Positions 1-11,152 of a DNA stretch of 64,000 nucleotides are shown here, piece after piece (position 1 is the first letter of the stretch; the number at the start of each line of letters is the position of its first letter). A program made the position numbers and the translations under genes. The stretch spans positions 8,919,306-8,983,305 of the forward strand of contig OZ029921.1 in the NCBI GenBank assembly GCA_964023275.1. The letters are read 5' to 3'. The DNA comes from Norana najaformis (Eukaryota; Annelida; Clitellata; Crassiclitellata; Hormogastridae). The notes under the pieces were generated by a model. It was not told the DNA's origin. It ran no database searches and saw nothing but the letters and a program-made list of their open reading frames with translations.

Positions 1-2543
1 AAAACACTCATTTCAGCGTTGAATATGTAGCGATAATTGAATACATAAAAGACTCATTTTGAAAATCATATTTTGTGTTGGAGCACCAATGACTTCTGTA
101 CTGCTCATGACTGTGATAGCTTCAATGACCATTGTTGTGTTTATTTTTCTTGCACTTTGTTTTCTGGACTCCCTATAGTCCTCTGCTTTCCTAAACACCA
201 GCAGCATATTGGTATCTACTGATGCCGATTTAGCTTGATGCTTCTGTGTTCCGTCCATATTTCTTGTATACATTTGTCGTTCTGTTTGCCTTCTTAGATA
301 TAGCTGTATCCTGTTGTCTCTTTCCATAAGTCTTATGCAGGTACCCAAAGCCACCAATAAAAGTGGTTGTGCTACCACCCTATACGAACGTAGTGTCTAC
401 ATGCTTGAATTGCTCTTGACGTGTGTCTACTCTTGCCTTTAGTGGCTCATATGATCTTGATCAAGGTTTTCAAAGTGAGCAGAGTGAGAGAATCAGGATT
501 GCCTTGTTTCCGTCTATTGTCATTGATGGCATTTGTGGATGTTTTTAAACAGGAAACTGACTTATGCGTTTTTCATAGACTACTTGTTCGGGGTTTAGCA
601 TGACTATAAACTCATCTAAACCGTTGAATATGTAAAACACTCATTTCAGCGTTGAATATGTAGAGATAGTTGAATACATAAAAGACTCATTTTGAAAATC
701 GTATTTTGTGTTGGAGCACCAATGACTTCTGTACTGCTCATGACTGTGATAGCTTCAATGACCATTGCTGTGTTTATTTTTCTTGCACTTTGTTTTCTGA
801 ACTCACTATAGTCCTCTGCCTTCCTAAACACCAGCAGCATATTGGTATATACTGATGCCGATTTAGCTTGATGCTTCTGTGTTCCGTCCATATTTCTTGT
901 ATACATTTGTCGTTCTGTTTGCCTTCTTAGATATAGCTGTATCCTGTTGTCTCTTTCCATAAGTCTTATCCAGGTTCTCATCTTCCCAAAGCCACCAATA
1001 AAAGTGGTTGTGTAACCACCCTATACGAACGTAGTGTCTACGTGCTTGAATTGCTCTTGACGTGTGTCTACTCTTCCCTTTAGTGGCTCATATGATCTTG
1101 ATCCAGGTTTTCAAAGTGAGCAGAGTGAGAGAATCAGGGTTGCTTTGTTTCCGTCTATTGTCACTGATGGCATTTGTGGATGTTTTTAAACAGGAAATTG
1201 ACTTATGCGTTTTTCATAGACTACTTGTTCGGGGTTTAGCATGACTATAAACTCATCTAAACCGTTGAATATGTAAAACACTCATTTCAGCGTTGAATAT
1301 GTAGCGATAATTGAATACATAAAAGACTCATTTTGAAAATCATATTTTGTGTTGGAGCACCAATGACTTCTGTACTGCTCATGACTGTGATAGCTTCAAT
1401 GACCATTGTTGTGTTTATTTTTCTTGCACTTTGTTTTCTGGACTCCCTATAGTCCTCTGCTTTCCTAAACACCAGCAGCATATTGGTATCTACTGATGCC
1501 GATTTAGCTTGATGCTTCTGTGTTCCGTCCATATTTCTTGTATACATTTGTCGTTCTGTTTGCCTTCTTAGATATAGCTGTATCCTGTTGTCTCTTTCCA
1601 TAAGTCTTATGCAGGTACCCAAAGCCACCAATAAAAGTGGTTGTGCTACCACCCTATACGAACGTAGTGTCTACATGCTTGAATTGCTCTTGACGTGTGT
1701 CTACTCTTGCCTTTAGTGGCTCATATGATCTTGATCAAGGTTTTCAAAGTGAGCAGAGTGAGAGAATCAGGATTGCCTTGTTTCCGTCTATTGTCATTGA
1801 TGGCATTTGTGGATGTTTTTAAACAGGAAACTGACTTATGCGTTTTTCATAGACTACTTGTTCGGGGTTTAGCATGACTATAAACTCATCTAAACCGTTG
1901 AATATGTAAAACACTCATTTCAGCGTTGAATATGTAGAGATAGTTGAATACATAAAAGACTCATTTTGAAAATCGTATTTTGTGTTGGAGCACCAATGAC
2001 TTCTGTACTGCTCATGACTGTGATAGCTTCAATGACCATTGCTGTGTTTATTTTTCTTGCACTTTGTTTTCTGAACTCACTATAGTCCTCTGCCTTCCTA
2101 AACACCAGCAGCATATTGGTATATACTGATGCCGATTTAGCTTGATGCTTCTGTGTTCCGTCCATATTTCTTGTATACATTTGTCGTTCTGTTTGCCTTC
2201 TTAGATATAGCTGTATCCTGTTGTCTCTTTCCATAAGTCTTATGCAGGTACCCAAAGCCACCAATAAAAGTGGTTGTGTTACCACCTTGATACGAACGTA
2301 GTGTCTACATGCTTGAATTGCTCTTGACGTGTGTCTACTCTTGCCTTTTGTGGCTCATATGATCTTGATCCAGGTTTTCAAAGTGAGCAGAGTGAGAGAA
2401 TCAAGATTACCTTGATTCCGTCTATTGTCATTGATGGCATTTGTGGATGTTTTTAAACAGGAAACTGACTTATGCGTTTTTCATAGACTACTTGTTCGGG
2501 GTTTAGCATGACTATAAACTCATCTAAACCGTTGAATATGTAG
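1..2543. repeat. Tandem array of a ~633-641 bp repeat, four copies, arranged as two dimers
   Basis: Four head-to-tail copies start near 1, 634, 1275 and 1908; each begins AAAACACTCATTTCAGCG and the last ends near 2543. Copies 1 and 3 look the same wherever compared, and 2 resembles 4, so the array is a ~1274-bp higher-order dimer duplicated recently. Each unit keeps an open minus-strand frame of about 111-121 codons (13-378, 646-981, 1287-1652, 1920-2285) and a shorter plus-strand frame. Copies differ at several amino-acid-changing sites, which gives no sign of purifying selection. The frame has no recognised family. The array may continue upstream of the window. Confidence 0.9.
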
Positions 2544-2609
2544 AACCTTGTGAATTGCCCTGGCAGATTTTCTATTGTGTTGTCAGTTCATTGTTTTGTT
2601 TAATCTTAG

Positions 2610-3149
2610 GTCTACAAAAACTATGAAGAAACTAACGTCATACCTTCAGATTCCCAAGGTGTTGGACATGAGCAGATACATGGCTGACTCAGGTCTGTTC
2701 ATTATGTTTTATTGTAGCCTGTCTCATTTCGACGATTTTTTGTGTTTGTTTGTGTTGAGTCATCTTTCTGTATGAAGAAAGTCCAGTTCTTGGATTGCTG
2801 TTTATCCCATCTGCCCATCCGCCAAAAGCAGCAATCTTAGGGCCTCTTCTCTAAACTGATAAAGGCAGCACATGAATATTCCCACCATTTTCTCTCTATG
2901 ATAACTACATATTAATTAGCTTTTTATTTACCCAGATTACAATCTAGATTGCCTTACAGGAACTGAGAGATATTTTTGTATTTCCAGCTTGTGGAGGATA
3001 CACCTACAAGTTGGTCTCACTACTTAATCATATTGGAGAATCCACAACCAGTGGCCATTATGAAGCCATTGTGACTTCACATTCCGGCACATACAGATTT
3101 TCTGACAGGAAGGTAGAGAAGCTGAGAGGTGACGATTTTGATTATGGAG
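2610..3149 (+). CDS. USP48-like deubiquitinase, two exons of the catalytic domain (partial)
   Basis: Two exons with consensus splice sites: 2610-2692 (after TTTAATCTTAG, before GTCTGT) and 2988-3149 (after TATTTCCAG, before GTAATT). Both read in one phase. The first encodes KKLTSYLQIPKVLDMSRYM, the segment before the USP His box. The second holds the His box (YKLVSLLNHIGE then TSGHYEAIV) and YRFSDRKVEKL, which carries the acidic residue after it. In USP cysteine proteases this His and Asp/Asn complete the catalytic triad that cleaves ubiquitin from substrates. The spacing and wording best match USP48. The Cys box is absent here and may lie upstream of the window. No convincing next exon follows before the gypsy element, so this is a gene end, a pseudogene or an interrupted gene. 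Confidence 0.72.
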
Positions 3150-3352
3150 GTAATTCTTATTTGAATTTGCTTATGCAATGGACTCCTCAACATAACTTAC
3201 TTCTTTATAATGCAGCTGGTGATATAATGCAGGGATGAGCAGCAGACAAAAGATACCATAACATGAGTTTTAAGTGGTTCAGATACTGTAAGTTTTACAG
3301 AATACACTTCTAAAACAAGAGGGCAGCAATCCGCCTACACCCTTCATATGAA

Positions 3353-4263
3353 ACTAATATAACTGGTAACCTTTGAATTTTGCTGGCAGCTGTCGAGTTC
3401 ATATCGGTCGCTGACTGGATTGAGAATCATCGGCAGCAGCTTCTGTTCCCTCCGTTCTGTCATTCGGTTCAAAGACTTTGATTCGGGGTTCTGATGGTTC
3501 TTCTGTTAACTGTTGATGTTCTGTGTCTTCGTCTGCTTCATCGCCTGATATGTCTCTCTCCCTATCACTCGTTGTCTGGTAGAACTGGTCGTGCCTCGTA
3601 TTTCTTAAGGTGTGTCACGTTTCTCTTATAAAGGAATCCTTCTGGGCTTTCTATGGTTACACAGTTCCCCACTTTACTTCTGACTGCGTATGGCTTTGTC
3701 TGAAATGGTATCGTAAATTTGTTGTTACACGGCTCTTTTAGTAGGACTTTGTCACCAATGTCTATATCTGTCTGTGCAGCTCTTCTTCATTTGTCAGCAT
3801 ACTCCTTCCCTTTAAACTTTTTCACTCGATCTTCATCTCTGATGCTTTCATCATCTGTAGCAGAAAATCTCAGTTCTGGTAGCTTTGTTCTCAACTTCCC
3901 CCCCATACAATGCTTCTGCGGGTGAGATTCCAGGGGTGGAGTGTGGGGTTGTTCTGTATGCGAACAAGTATGTTAAAAGTTCCTCTTTCCAATCCTTTTC
4001 TTCCCCTTGTGCTATTTTTATTCTCTGTAGCAACGATCGGTTTTGCCGTTCTACTTCTCCATTTGCCTGGGGCCATAAAGGGTATCCTTCGTCTGTAGGT
4101 ACCTTGTAAACACTTCTGATGTAAACTGAGGCCCGTTGTCGCTTGTGATTGAGTATAGTAGACCACGGGTTGCAAAGATCTTCTTCAAGCTTGTTATAAC
4201 CTTCTCTGCTGTGGTCGTTCGTGTTATGTCAACCTCATAGTAACGGCTGTAATAGTCTACCAC
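3353..4263 (-). pseudogene. Integrase core and C-terminal region of the gypsy element (multiply broken)
   Basis: 4263-4051 encodes the integrase core with the second catalytic Asp (SDNGPQFTSEVF). A disrupted stretch follows, then 4033-3851 (AYRTTPHSTPGISPAEALYG). Further frames reach the C-terminal region near 3790-3590 (GDKVLLKEP, RNVTHLKKYE). A terminal basic motif (RQLPAKFKG) lies near 3390-3365 and a stop near 3353. There are at least two frameshifts and one more stop. Confidence 0.8.
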
Positions 4264-4275
4264 AACTAAAACGTA

Positions 4276-6208
4276 TTATCCAGAAGGCAGTGGACCCACA
4301 TAATCAATTGCTAAGTCCTGCCAAGGTCCTCCTGGTAGTTGTGTCCTAGTCACTGGCTCAGGCTTCAGTGGTATTCCAACTAACTGACACCCATGACAAG
4401 TGCGACAGAATTTCTCACTGTCCTTATCTATTCCCGGCCACCAAACTTTCCTGCCCAATCGTCTCTTCATTTGAACAATTCTTGGATGACCTTCATGTGC
4501 CAGTTCTAGTGTATGTTCTCTCAATACTTCTGGCATAACAATTCTGGTTCCTCGAAGTAATAATTTCACTATGATGCATAATTCTTCGCTTATCACTCTG
4601 TACTCTGTAAATTTTCCTTTTGGCCAGTTATTGTTCTTCAAGCTCTCTCGAACTTCACATAGTACTTTGTCGGTGGCAGATGCTTTCTCAATTTCTCTGG
4701 TTGATAAGGCCTTCGGTGTTGCAGCAGCTGCGACAGACTTTATGTAGTCATCCTCGTGGTTATCTTCTTCCACCTGTCCCTTTGACAATCGAGACAGGAA
4801 GTCAGCAATGTTCTCTCGCCCTGGTATATACTTCACCTTGAAGTTGTATGACTGCAACCGTAAGACCCATCTCTCAATTCTGGCTGACGGTTTTGACCGT
4901 GCTGAATATATGACTTCAATTGGCTTATGATCAGTCACTAGTTCGAACTCCTTTCCAAAAAGGTATAGGTGGAACCTTTCACAAGCCCACACTACGGCCA
5001 GTGCTTCTTTTTCAGTTTGAGAGTATCGTCTTTCCACCTCGCTCAAACTTTTACTTGCATAGCATACAACTCGGTGTGCTCCATTTTGTTTCTGTATTAG
5101 CACTGCACCTAAACCAACTGGACTGGCATCTGCGATTACTTGTGTTGGTGCATCTTGCATGAAATAAGCCAATGTCTCTGCATTGCTTAGCCTGTTCTTT
5201 AATTCTTCAAAAGCCTTCTTTTGTGCATGTCCAAACGTGAAACGGACTTCTTTTTTGACAAGCTGTCTTAAGGATTCACTGATTGTTGATAAGTCTGGTA
5301 TATATTGAGCCACAAAATTAACCAAACCCAAAAAGCTTTTAACTTCACTTGCATTTTGAGGTGCCCTTGCTTCTGCAACAGCTTTAACTTTATCTGCTGT
5401 TGGTCCAATTCCATGGCGACTCAATACATGGCCCATGAACTGGACTTTAGGCAGCCGTATTTGGCATTTATCTTTGTTCAAGGTCAAACCATTTCTCTTT
5501 AGACTCTTTAAGACATTTCTCAAACGTCTGTCATGTTCTTCAGTTGTCTTCCCATGCACAATGATGTCATCTGCTATATTGTGTGCACCCTCACACCCTG
5601 TCAAAACCTGTTGAATGATGTGTTGATACACCTCAGGTGCTGATGATATTCCAAACATTAATCGTTTATATCTATACAACCCTGCATGAGTTATAAATGT
5701 TGTAATCACTCTTGAATCATCATCAAGCTCTATCTGGTGAAACCCCCATTTAAGGTCTAGACGACTGAATAGTGAATACTGTTCCTTCGTTGAGGTTATA
5801 CAGGACATCATCCACTGTCAGGATTGGGTGTCTTTCTCAGATCACCGCTTCATTTGCCTGACGCATATTGACATAAATTCTTATTTCATTTGTGCCTGCC
5901 TTTGGCACCACTATGATTGGGCTCACCCATGGTGTAGGGCCTTCGACCTTCTCGATTATATCCTCTTTCAAAAGTTTTGCCAATTCCTCCTCCACAGGTT
6001 TCCTCAAATTGTATGATATGCGTCTGGCTGGCTGTGCCACTGGTTTCACAGTTTCATTTATGTAGAGCTTGGCCTTGAAGTTCTTTAGTTTCCCTACACC
6101 TTCAAAACATTCGGGGTATTCCAATAAAATGTCCTGCACTGCATTGATTTCTTCTGTTGGACCTAGTCTAAGAACACCCAGTTGTTCTGCAGGCATCCTT
6201 CCAAGCAA
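4276..6208 (-). pseudogene. Reverse transcriptase, RNase H and integrase N-terminus of the gypsy element (interrupted)
   Basis: The fragment at 6208-5837 holds the start of the RT domain (WVSPIIVVPKAG). A TGA near 5834 and a frameshift near 5780 separate it from a 511-codon frame at 5811-4276. That frame contains FSRLDLKWGFHQI, the polymerase motif IADDIIVHG (an Ile in place of Tyr in YxDD), and an RNase H domain (VIADASPVGLGAVL, VTDHKPIE). It then has the integrase zinc finger (HEGHP then CRTCHGCQ) and the first catalytic Asp (AIDYVGPLP). A TAA in the same frame ends it at 4276, before the rest of the integrase core. The element is not able to move on its own. Confidence 0.9.
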
Positions 6209-6344
6209 GGGTTTTCTTTCCCATTAGTGACATAAAAATCTGCTTTAACTGATGTTTCCTTTAAGTTCACGATGGCTGAAAACATTCAATTACTGTCAAA
6301 GGTGTTGAGGACTCATAAGCATATAGTTCTTTGGTTGTCCTCCT

Positions 6345-7354
6345 TCATTCACACTTCACCTTCTGATTCTTCATCCTGATCCAAGTGTCTTGGTCATTCA
6401 CGTTGCAAGAAGCACCGGAATCAATCAACATGTTAATCTGAACTCCTCCAACCTCAACTGTAATGCCTCCCTTTTCCTCCTGATACAAGCTGAAAATGTA
6501 TTCGGATTCACCATTCCCTGTCTCTGCTTCTACACAGTGCACCCGATTTCTTCCAGGTCCTGGTTGGTAAGTAGGGCGTTTCTGCAGAGGTTTCCCTGGT
6601 GAAAGCTTTGTTTTACAGACAGCTTCAAAATGACCTGTTAAACCGCATTTTCTACAACTAGCTTTCTTAGCTGGGCAGTTTGGGTCTTTGGCAACGTGGT
6701 TAGGTTTACCACATCGATAGCAGACAGGTTGGTTAGCACTACTCTTGTGGTCACTTCTTGACTGTGTCTTTGTAAAATTAACACTGAGTGGAACTCCTTC
6801 CATCTTCTGGACTTGTACAGCTACAGTTTCCAGTGTTCTGCCCATATCTTGCGCCATGGATAGAGTAAGAGATTGTCCCTTCTCTGGCAGTTTTCTACGA
6901 AACAAAGATGAAGAACACTTGTCGATTACCTGAACTCGGACGTTTTCCTCCAGCTGGTCGCCAAACTCGCAGTTTTCCGCTTGTCTTCGCAAACGGGCGA
7001 CGAACTGATCAACTGTTTCCTTGTCTTCTTGCTTCATTTGTCGAAATACGTGTCTTTGTAGGTTGGAGTGTTCAACTTTGGCAAGAAGTGGGCGTCCAGT
7101 GTACGCATGGCGATTTCGTAGGCGCCGGCCGCATCATCTCGTCCTTCGGAAGTTCCTGGGTCGACCAGCGTCTCAAACAAGTCTTGTACGGCCATGCCCG
7201 CTGTGTGGAGTAGTAAGGCTTTCTTCTGCGCATGTGACGTGATTCCTTTTGCCACGACGTAGAACTCAAACGAACGCCTCCAACGTTTCCACCGTGGGCC
7301 AACACATGTTGCATCACCCCAGACATCGAACTGGGGCACAGGATGAATGTCCAT
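6345..7354 (-). pseudogene. gag and protease region of the gypsy element (frameshifted)
   Basis: The gag frame opens at an ATG at 7354 and runs to 7034. It continues in another frame (7037-6345), so there is a frameshift near 7040. The second part has a retrotransposon gag segment (DKETVDQFVARLRRQAENC) and two zinc knuckles (CYRCGKPNHVAKDPNC and CRKCGLTGHFEAVC), which bind the element's RNA. It then has a retropepsin active site (LIDSGAS) near 6420-6440. The frame stops at 6345 before reaching the reverse transcriptase. Confidence 0.85.
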
Positions 7355-7407
7355 ATTCTGCGACTTGTGTGTTTTTCTTTATACAACTGTTTTCGCGCAA
7401 AAGAAAT

Positions 7408-7420
7408 ATCCTCGTCGCCA
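7408..7420 (-). promoter_or_regulatory. Primer binding site of the gypsy element
   Basis: On the minus strand TGGCGACGAGGAT lies a few bases after the LTR and 54 bp before the gag ATG (7354). It begins with TGG, as expected for pairing with a tRNA CCA end. The tRNA was not identified. Confidence 0.6.
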
Positions 7421-7424
7421 CTTT

Positions 7425-7601
7425 ATAGCGTCTCTGGACTACTAGCATCAACAGGATTTAACCTTATCAAACGTTTTATTCATTAAACAAACTCCTTTGT
7501 CCATTGCCCGCCATTATTATACGATGTCTATCTTCTCCACCCCTTTAATATATATCGCTCCCTAGAGTCCACACCTCATGACGTCATAGTCCGACACTAC
7601 A
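7425..7601 (-). repeat. 5' LTR of the Ty3/gypsy element
   Basis: Read on the minus strand it begins TGTAGTGTCGG at 7601. It has a TATA-like stretch (GATATATATTAAAG, near 7546-7559) and an AATAAA signal at 7475-7480, and it stops just before the primer site at 7420. Its length of about 177 bp is short but plausible for this group. The inner boundary is uncertain by a few bases. Confidence 0.65.
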
Positions 7602-7875
7602 CTATCTGCTTACCATAGATACCTATATATAAGTTGCACCTTAACTTTGAATCTTTAAAAAATGAGAATCTGTAATGACCACATTTTGCATGTTGCATAC
7701 TGCAGATGGAGAACATGCTTCACATAAGGCCAAGATTGTATCATGTGGCTCTTAGTTTTGTAGGATTCATGTAGGTTGCAGTTTGAGCTGAAACAATGTG
7801 TACCTTGCCACCCTTGTTGAAGAACAATTATCTTGTGTATATTTATATCTATGTATGTCTCCTAATATTGCTAAG
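7602..7875. other. Short gap between the gypsy LTR and the USP48-like N-terminal exon
   Basis: AT-rich sequence with no reading frame or repeat that I recognise. The pyrimidine-rich acceptor of the next exon lies at its right end. Confidence 0.5.
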
Positions 7876-8029
7876 GTTTGATTATGTATTTGAATACGAC
7901 AGAACCAACTGCAAGGGAAACCCCAATTGCTTCAACTGCCTTGGTGAAAAACAATGTCTTGAGAAGAAATTTGACGAGACGTTGCAAGAAGAGTCAAATG
8001 ACTCATCCCTAGGCTGCAAAAGGACACCA
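7876..8029 (+). CDS. USP48-like deubiquitinase, N-terminal exon (partial)
   Basis: A 154-bp exon lies between an acceptor (TTGCTAAG) and a donor (GTAAGC). It encodes about 51 residues including YDRTNCKGNPNCFNCLGE. The block NCKGNPNC is the conserved segment just before the Cys-box domain of USP48, where it is followed by a Cys/Lys-rich linker, as here (GCKRTP). The exon ends in phase 0. In USP48 the next exon would start the catalytic Cys box, but nothing of that kind was found in 8030-9270. Because this N-terminal exon lies downstream of His-box exons on the same strand, the two sets belong to different gene copies or to a rearranged locus. Confidence 0.6.
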
Positions 8030-8523
8030 GTAAGCTTTCCCTTTCTGAATTTCCTCCAGTTATTGAAAATTAAATCCATTTCTGTTGTACTTGCCAGAAA
8101 CAAAATTTTCAGATGGGAAGTTTAATATGATGCCATCAAAGTTGCTGTTTACTGGACTTAAGATTCTAGTACTGGTATGTTTTTAGTAGCCAGGTGAAAC
8201 TCCGTTAACACGCGGCCAATGGGAGGCACGCCGTCGAAACCGCGTTACGCGTGAGCGGCCTGATGAATTTACCGCTCAGGTATAGCAGTAATACACATGT
8301 ATCTTTGCACGAATGCGTAGTCGGCAAATCTCGAACATCATTATTAGCTAAAAATCACCTTTTGCTCTGCTATGTACCACTACAAGTGTATTTTTTTCAA
8401 ATGCAGAAAGAAGCAGAAAAGAAACAATAATTATTTGAAATATATGAAAAGTCAAAGCCTAAAATAAAAGTCCGCGGTAAGCGGTTTCAACGTTTTATTT
8501 ACAAGGACTATATATCACGCTCA
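8030..8523. other. Unassigned sequence after the USP48-like exon
   Basis: No gene, tRNA or clear repeat seen. A CpG-richer patch lies at 8200-8270. Confidence 0.4.
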
Positions 8524-8935
8524 GAGTTCCATTCACTGCAACGAAAGCCAAGTCGCGGGAACCAGCTTATTCACAAGCGCTCAGTCAAAACAAAATCGCT
8601 AGGCAAAAGGATTTGGTTCCAGGTCAAGATCCAGGAGTCAGGCAGTCAGACATTCGATCTTTGATTATAGGGTAATGAACTAGGAGGACGTGGGAAGGAC
8701 GGCAAGGAGGAACGAAAAAATGTACACAGGCAGGAAGATTGGAATGAAGGAAGAGAGGACGGAAGGACGATAGGAAGAAAGGAAGGCAAGAAGGATGGAA
8801 GGAAGGAAGGAAGGAAAGATATAAATAAAGAAGGAAAAACGAAACTAAGAAAAGACAGACAGACAGACTTGCTTTCCCACCAATACTGCCTCTCGTCCCT
8901 TGCCTCTCGGACTCGGATTTCGGCTGGACCAATTT
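8524..8935 (-). mobile_element. 5'-truncated CR1/L2-like LINE 3' end (family copy 1)
   Basis: The minus strand ends a short frame with SDCLTPGS at 8624, then continues through a 3' UTR that matches other copies in this window (38038, 50865, 57145, 59480). The shared UTR core includes, on plus, ACCAGCTTATTCACA and GCGCTCAGTCAAAACAAAA. A (GGAA)n-rich stretch interrupts the frame at 8700-8820. Confidence 0.65.
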
Positions 8936-9269
8936 AATGTAACGGATGATGTATGGACTTTGGACTCACTTCAAAGCGACCATCGACTGATGCTTCATGT
9001 ATCGATATAACGGCGCTATAGAAGACTCTAGATTAGAATACATTAGCAATAGACCTATAGTCAAAGTAATATTTCTATCGTTGCGTGACGGTATAATATG
9101 TAGGCCGGCTGCTTAGTAGGCTATTGCACGTTGTCGTAGATTACCCATAGATACAATAACACTGGATACAGCATACAGCCCGATTTCTATTTTATGCGGT
9201 GAAGCCAACATCTGCCTGGGTCAAATGACGTCATGGGTGGCAGAAAGCTGAGCTTTACGCGGTCGTCGT
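8936..9269. other. Unassigned spacer
   Basis: No recognised coding or repeat signal, apart from proximity to LINE remnants on both sides. Confidence 0.4.
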
Positions 9270-9464
9270 ATGCGCTATAGAGGAAAGTTGAGCGTTGTTT
9301 ATCCGGGAGGACGGAAAAGAGGAAGACCGAGAATAAACTGGTTGGGCAACATCAGGGCATGGACTGGGCTAACAATGGAGGAGATGCTCAGGCTGGTGGA
9401 AGACAGAGGACACTGGAGGAACATTGTGCATGATGCGGCCGAATCTCGGAACGAGGAAGGCTGA
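9270..9464 (+). pseudogene. C-terminal remnant of a non-LTR retrotransposon ORF2
   Basis: A 60-odd codon frame contains GGRKRGRPRINWLGNIRAW followed by LTMEEMLRLVEDRGHWRNIV. This is the pattern that closes the reverse-transcriptase ORF of many invertebrate LINEs (GRPR..W...I..W then DR..WR..V). Only the 3' end is present, as in a 5'-truncated insertion. Confidence 0.7.
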
Positions 9465-9798
9465 GAACAGAACAGTTTATCGGAACCAAGTTCGTTATTT
9501 GTTGCATAAATTTTTCCAAAATGACTAAATCATAAGCCTGTGAGATGAAAGAATAAAGTCAAAGTCCCCATTGCGTACCTTTGCCCACACTTTGCATTTT
9601 CATTCAGCAAAGGCCTGCGAATATGCGAGGAAAACTGATAGATTCTTATGTTGATGTCAGGGTTCACCATATCAGAAGCACAAAATCAATTCAACTCCAA
9701 AGGACCCCAGGTTGAAACATTTTCACAAAACTTATTCTTTTTAAGTTCATTAAAGTAAATTCATTAAATCAAGCAAAAGTTCAACTACATAAGTATGT
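9465..9798. other. Spacer before the second repeat array
   Basis: AT-rich, with no gene recognised. AATAAA occurs near 9550, probably the tail of the LINE remnant. Confidence 0.4.
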
Positions 9799-11152
9799 AA
9801 AACACTCATTTCAGCGTTGAATATGTAGAGATAGTTGAATACATAAAAGACTCATTTTGAAAATCGTATTTTGTGTTGGAGCACCAATGACTTCTGTACT
9901 GCTCATGACTGTGATAGCTTCAATGACCATTGTTGCGTTTATTTTCCTTGCACTTTGTTTTCTGAACTCACTCTAGTCCTCTGCCTTCCTAAACACCAGC
10001 AGCATATTGGTATCTACTGATGCCGATTTAGCTTGATGCCTCTGTGTTCCGTCCATATTTCTTGTATACATTTGTCGTTCTGTTTGCCTTCTTAGATATA
10101 GCTGTATCCTGTTGTCTCTTTCCATAAGTCTTATGCAGGTACCCAAAGCCACCAATAAAAGTGGTTGTGTTACCACCTTGATACGAACGTAGTGTCTACA
10201 TGCTTGAATTGCTCTTGACGTGTGTCTACTCTTGCCTTTTGTGGCTCATATGATCTTGATCCAGGTTTTCAAAGTGAGCAGAGTGAGAGAATCAGGATTA
10301 CCTTGTTTCCGTCTATTGTCATTGATGGCATTTGTGGATGTTTTTAAACAGGAAACTGACTTATGCGTTTTTCATAGACTACTTGTTCGGGGTTTAGCAT
10401 GACTATAAACTCATCTAAACCGTTGAATATGTAAAACACTCATTTCAGCGTTGAATATGTAAAACACTCATTTCAGCGTTGAATATGTAGAGCTAGTTGA
10501 ATACATAAAAGACTCATTTTGAAAATCGTATTTTGTGTTGGAGCACCAATGACATCTGTACTGGTCATGACTGTGATAGCTTCAATGACCATTGTTGTGT
10601 TTATTTTTCTTGCACTTTGTTTTCTGAACTCACTATAGTCCTCTGCCTTCCTAAACACCAGCAGCATATTGGTATCTACTGATGCCGATTTAGCTTGATG
10701 CTTCTGTGTTCCGTCCATATTTCTTGTATACTTTTGTCGTTCTGTTTGCCTTCTTAGATATAGCTGTATCCTGTTGTCTCAATACATCTTATGCAGGTTC
10801 TCATCTTCCCAAAGCCACCAACAAAAGTGGTTGTTACCAACTGGATATGAACGTAGTGTCTACATGCTTGATTTGCTCTTGACGTGTGTCTACTCTTGCC
10901 TTTTTGTGGCTCATATGATCTTGATCCAGGTTTTCAAAGTGAGCAGAGTGAGAGAATCAGGGTTGCCTTGTTTCCGTCTATTGTCACTGATGGCATTTGT
11001 GGAGGTTTTTAAACAGGAAATTGATTTAAACAGGAAATTGACTTACGCGTTTTTCATAGATACTACTTGTTTCAGGGTTTATCTTCACTATGAACGCATC
11101 TGAACCGTTGAATACGTAAAAGACTCATTACAGTGTTGAATATGTAGAGATA
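9799..11152. repeat. Second array of the ~640 bp tandem repeat, two copies plus a partial
   Basis: Copies start near 9799 and 10460, with a ~28-bp partial unit between them from 10432. They match the units at 1-2543 but are more diverged: the second copy has small indels, and its end near 11040-11150 decays. The minus-strand frame is present but shortened (9973-10176 and 10473-10718). Confidence 0.85.

Larger units (their letters stand above)
3353..7601 (-). mobile_element. Degenerate Ty3/gypsy LTR retrotransposon, 3' LTR missing
   Basis: On the minus strand the order is LTR, primer binding site, gag with zinc knuckles, protease, reverse transcriptase, RNase H and integrase, which is Ty3/gypsy order. 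The domains resemble the group often annotated as K02A2.6-like polyproteins. Coding is broken by several frameshifts and stops. No second copy of the 5' LTR is visible below 3353, so the 3' end is truncated or replaced. The element lies between the two sets of USP48-like exons and in the opposite orientation. Confidence 0.9.

Noticed and set aside
1-2543. CRISPR-like or integrative array
   Set aside because: Units are ~640 bp with no short spacers, in a metazoan genome; an ordinary tandem satellite structure.
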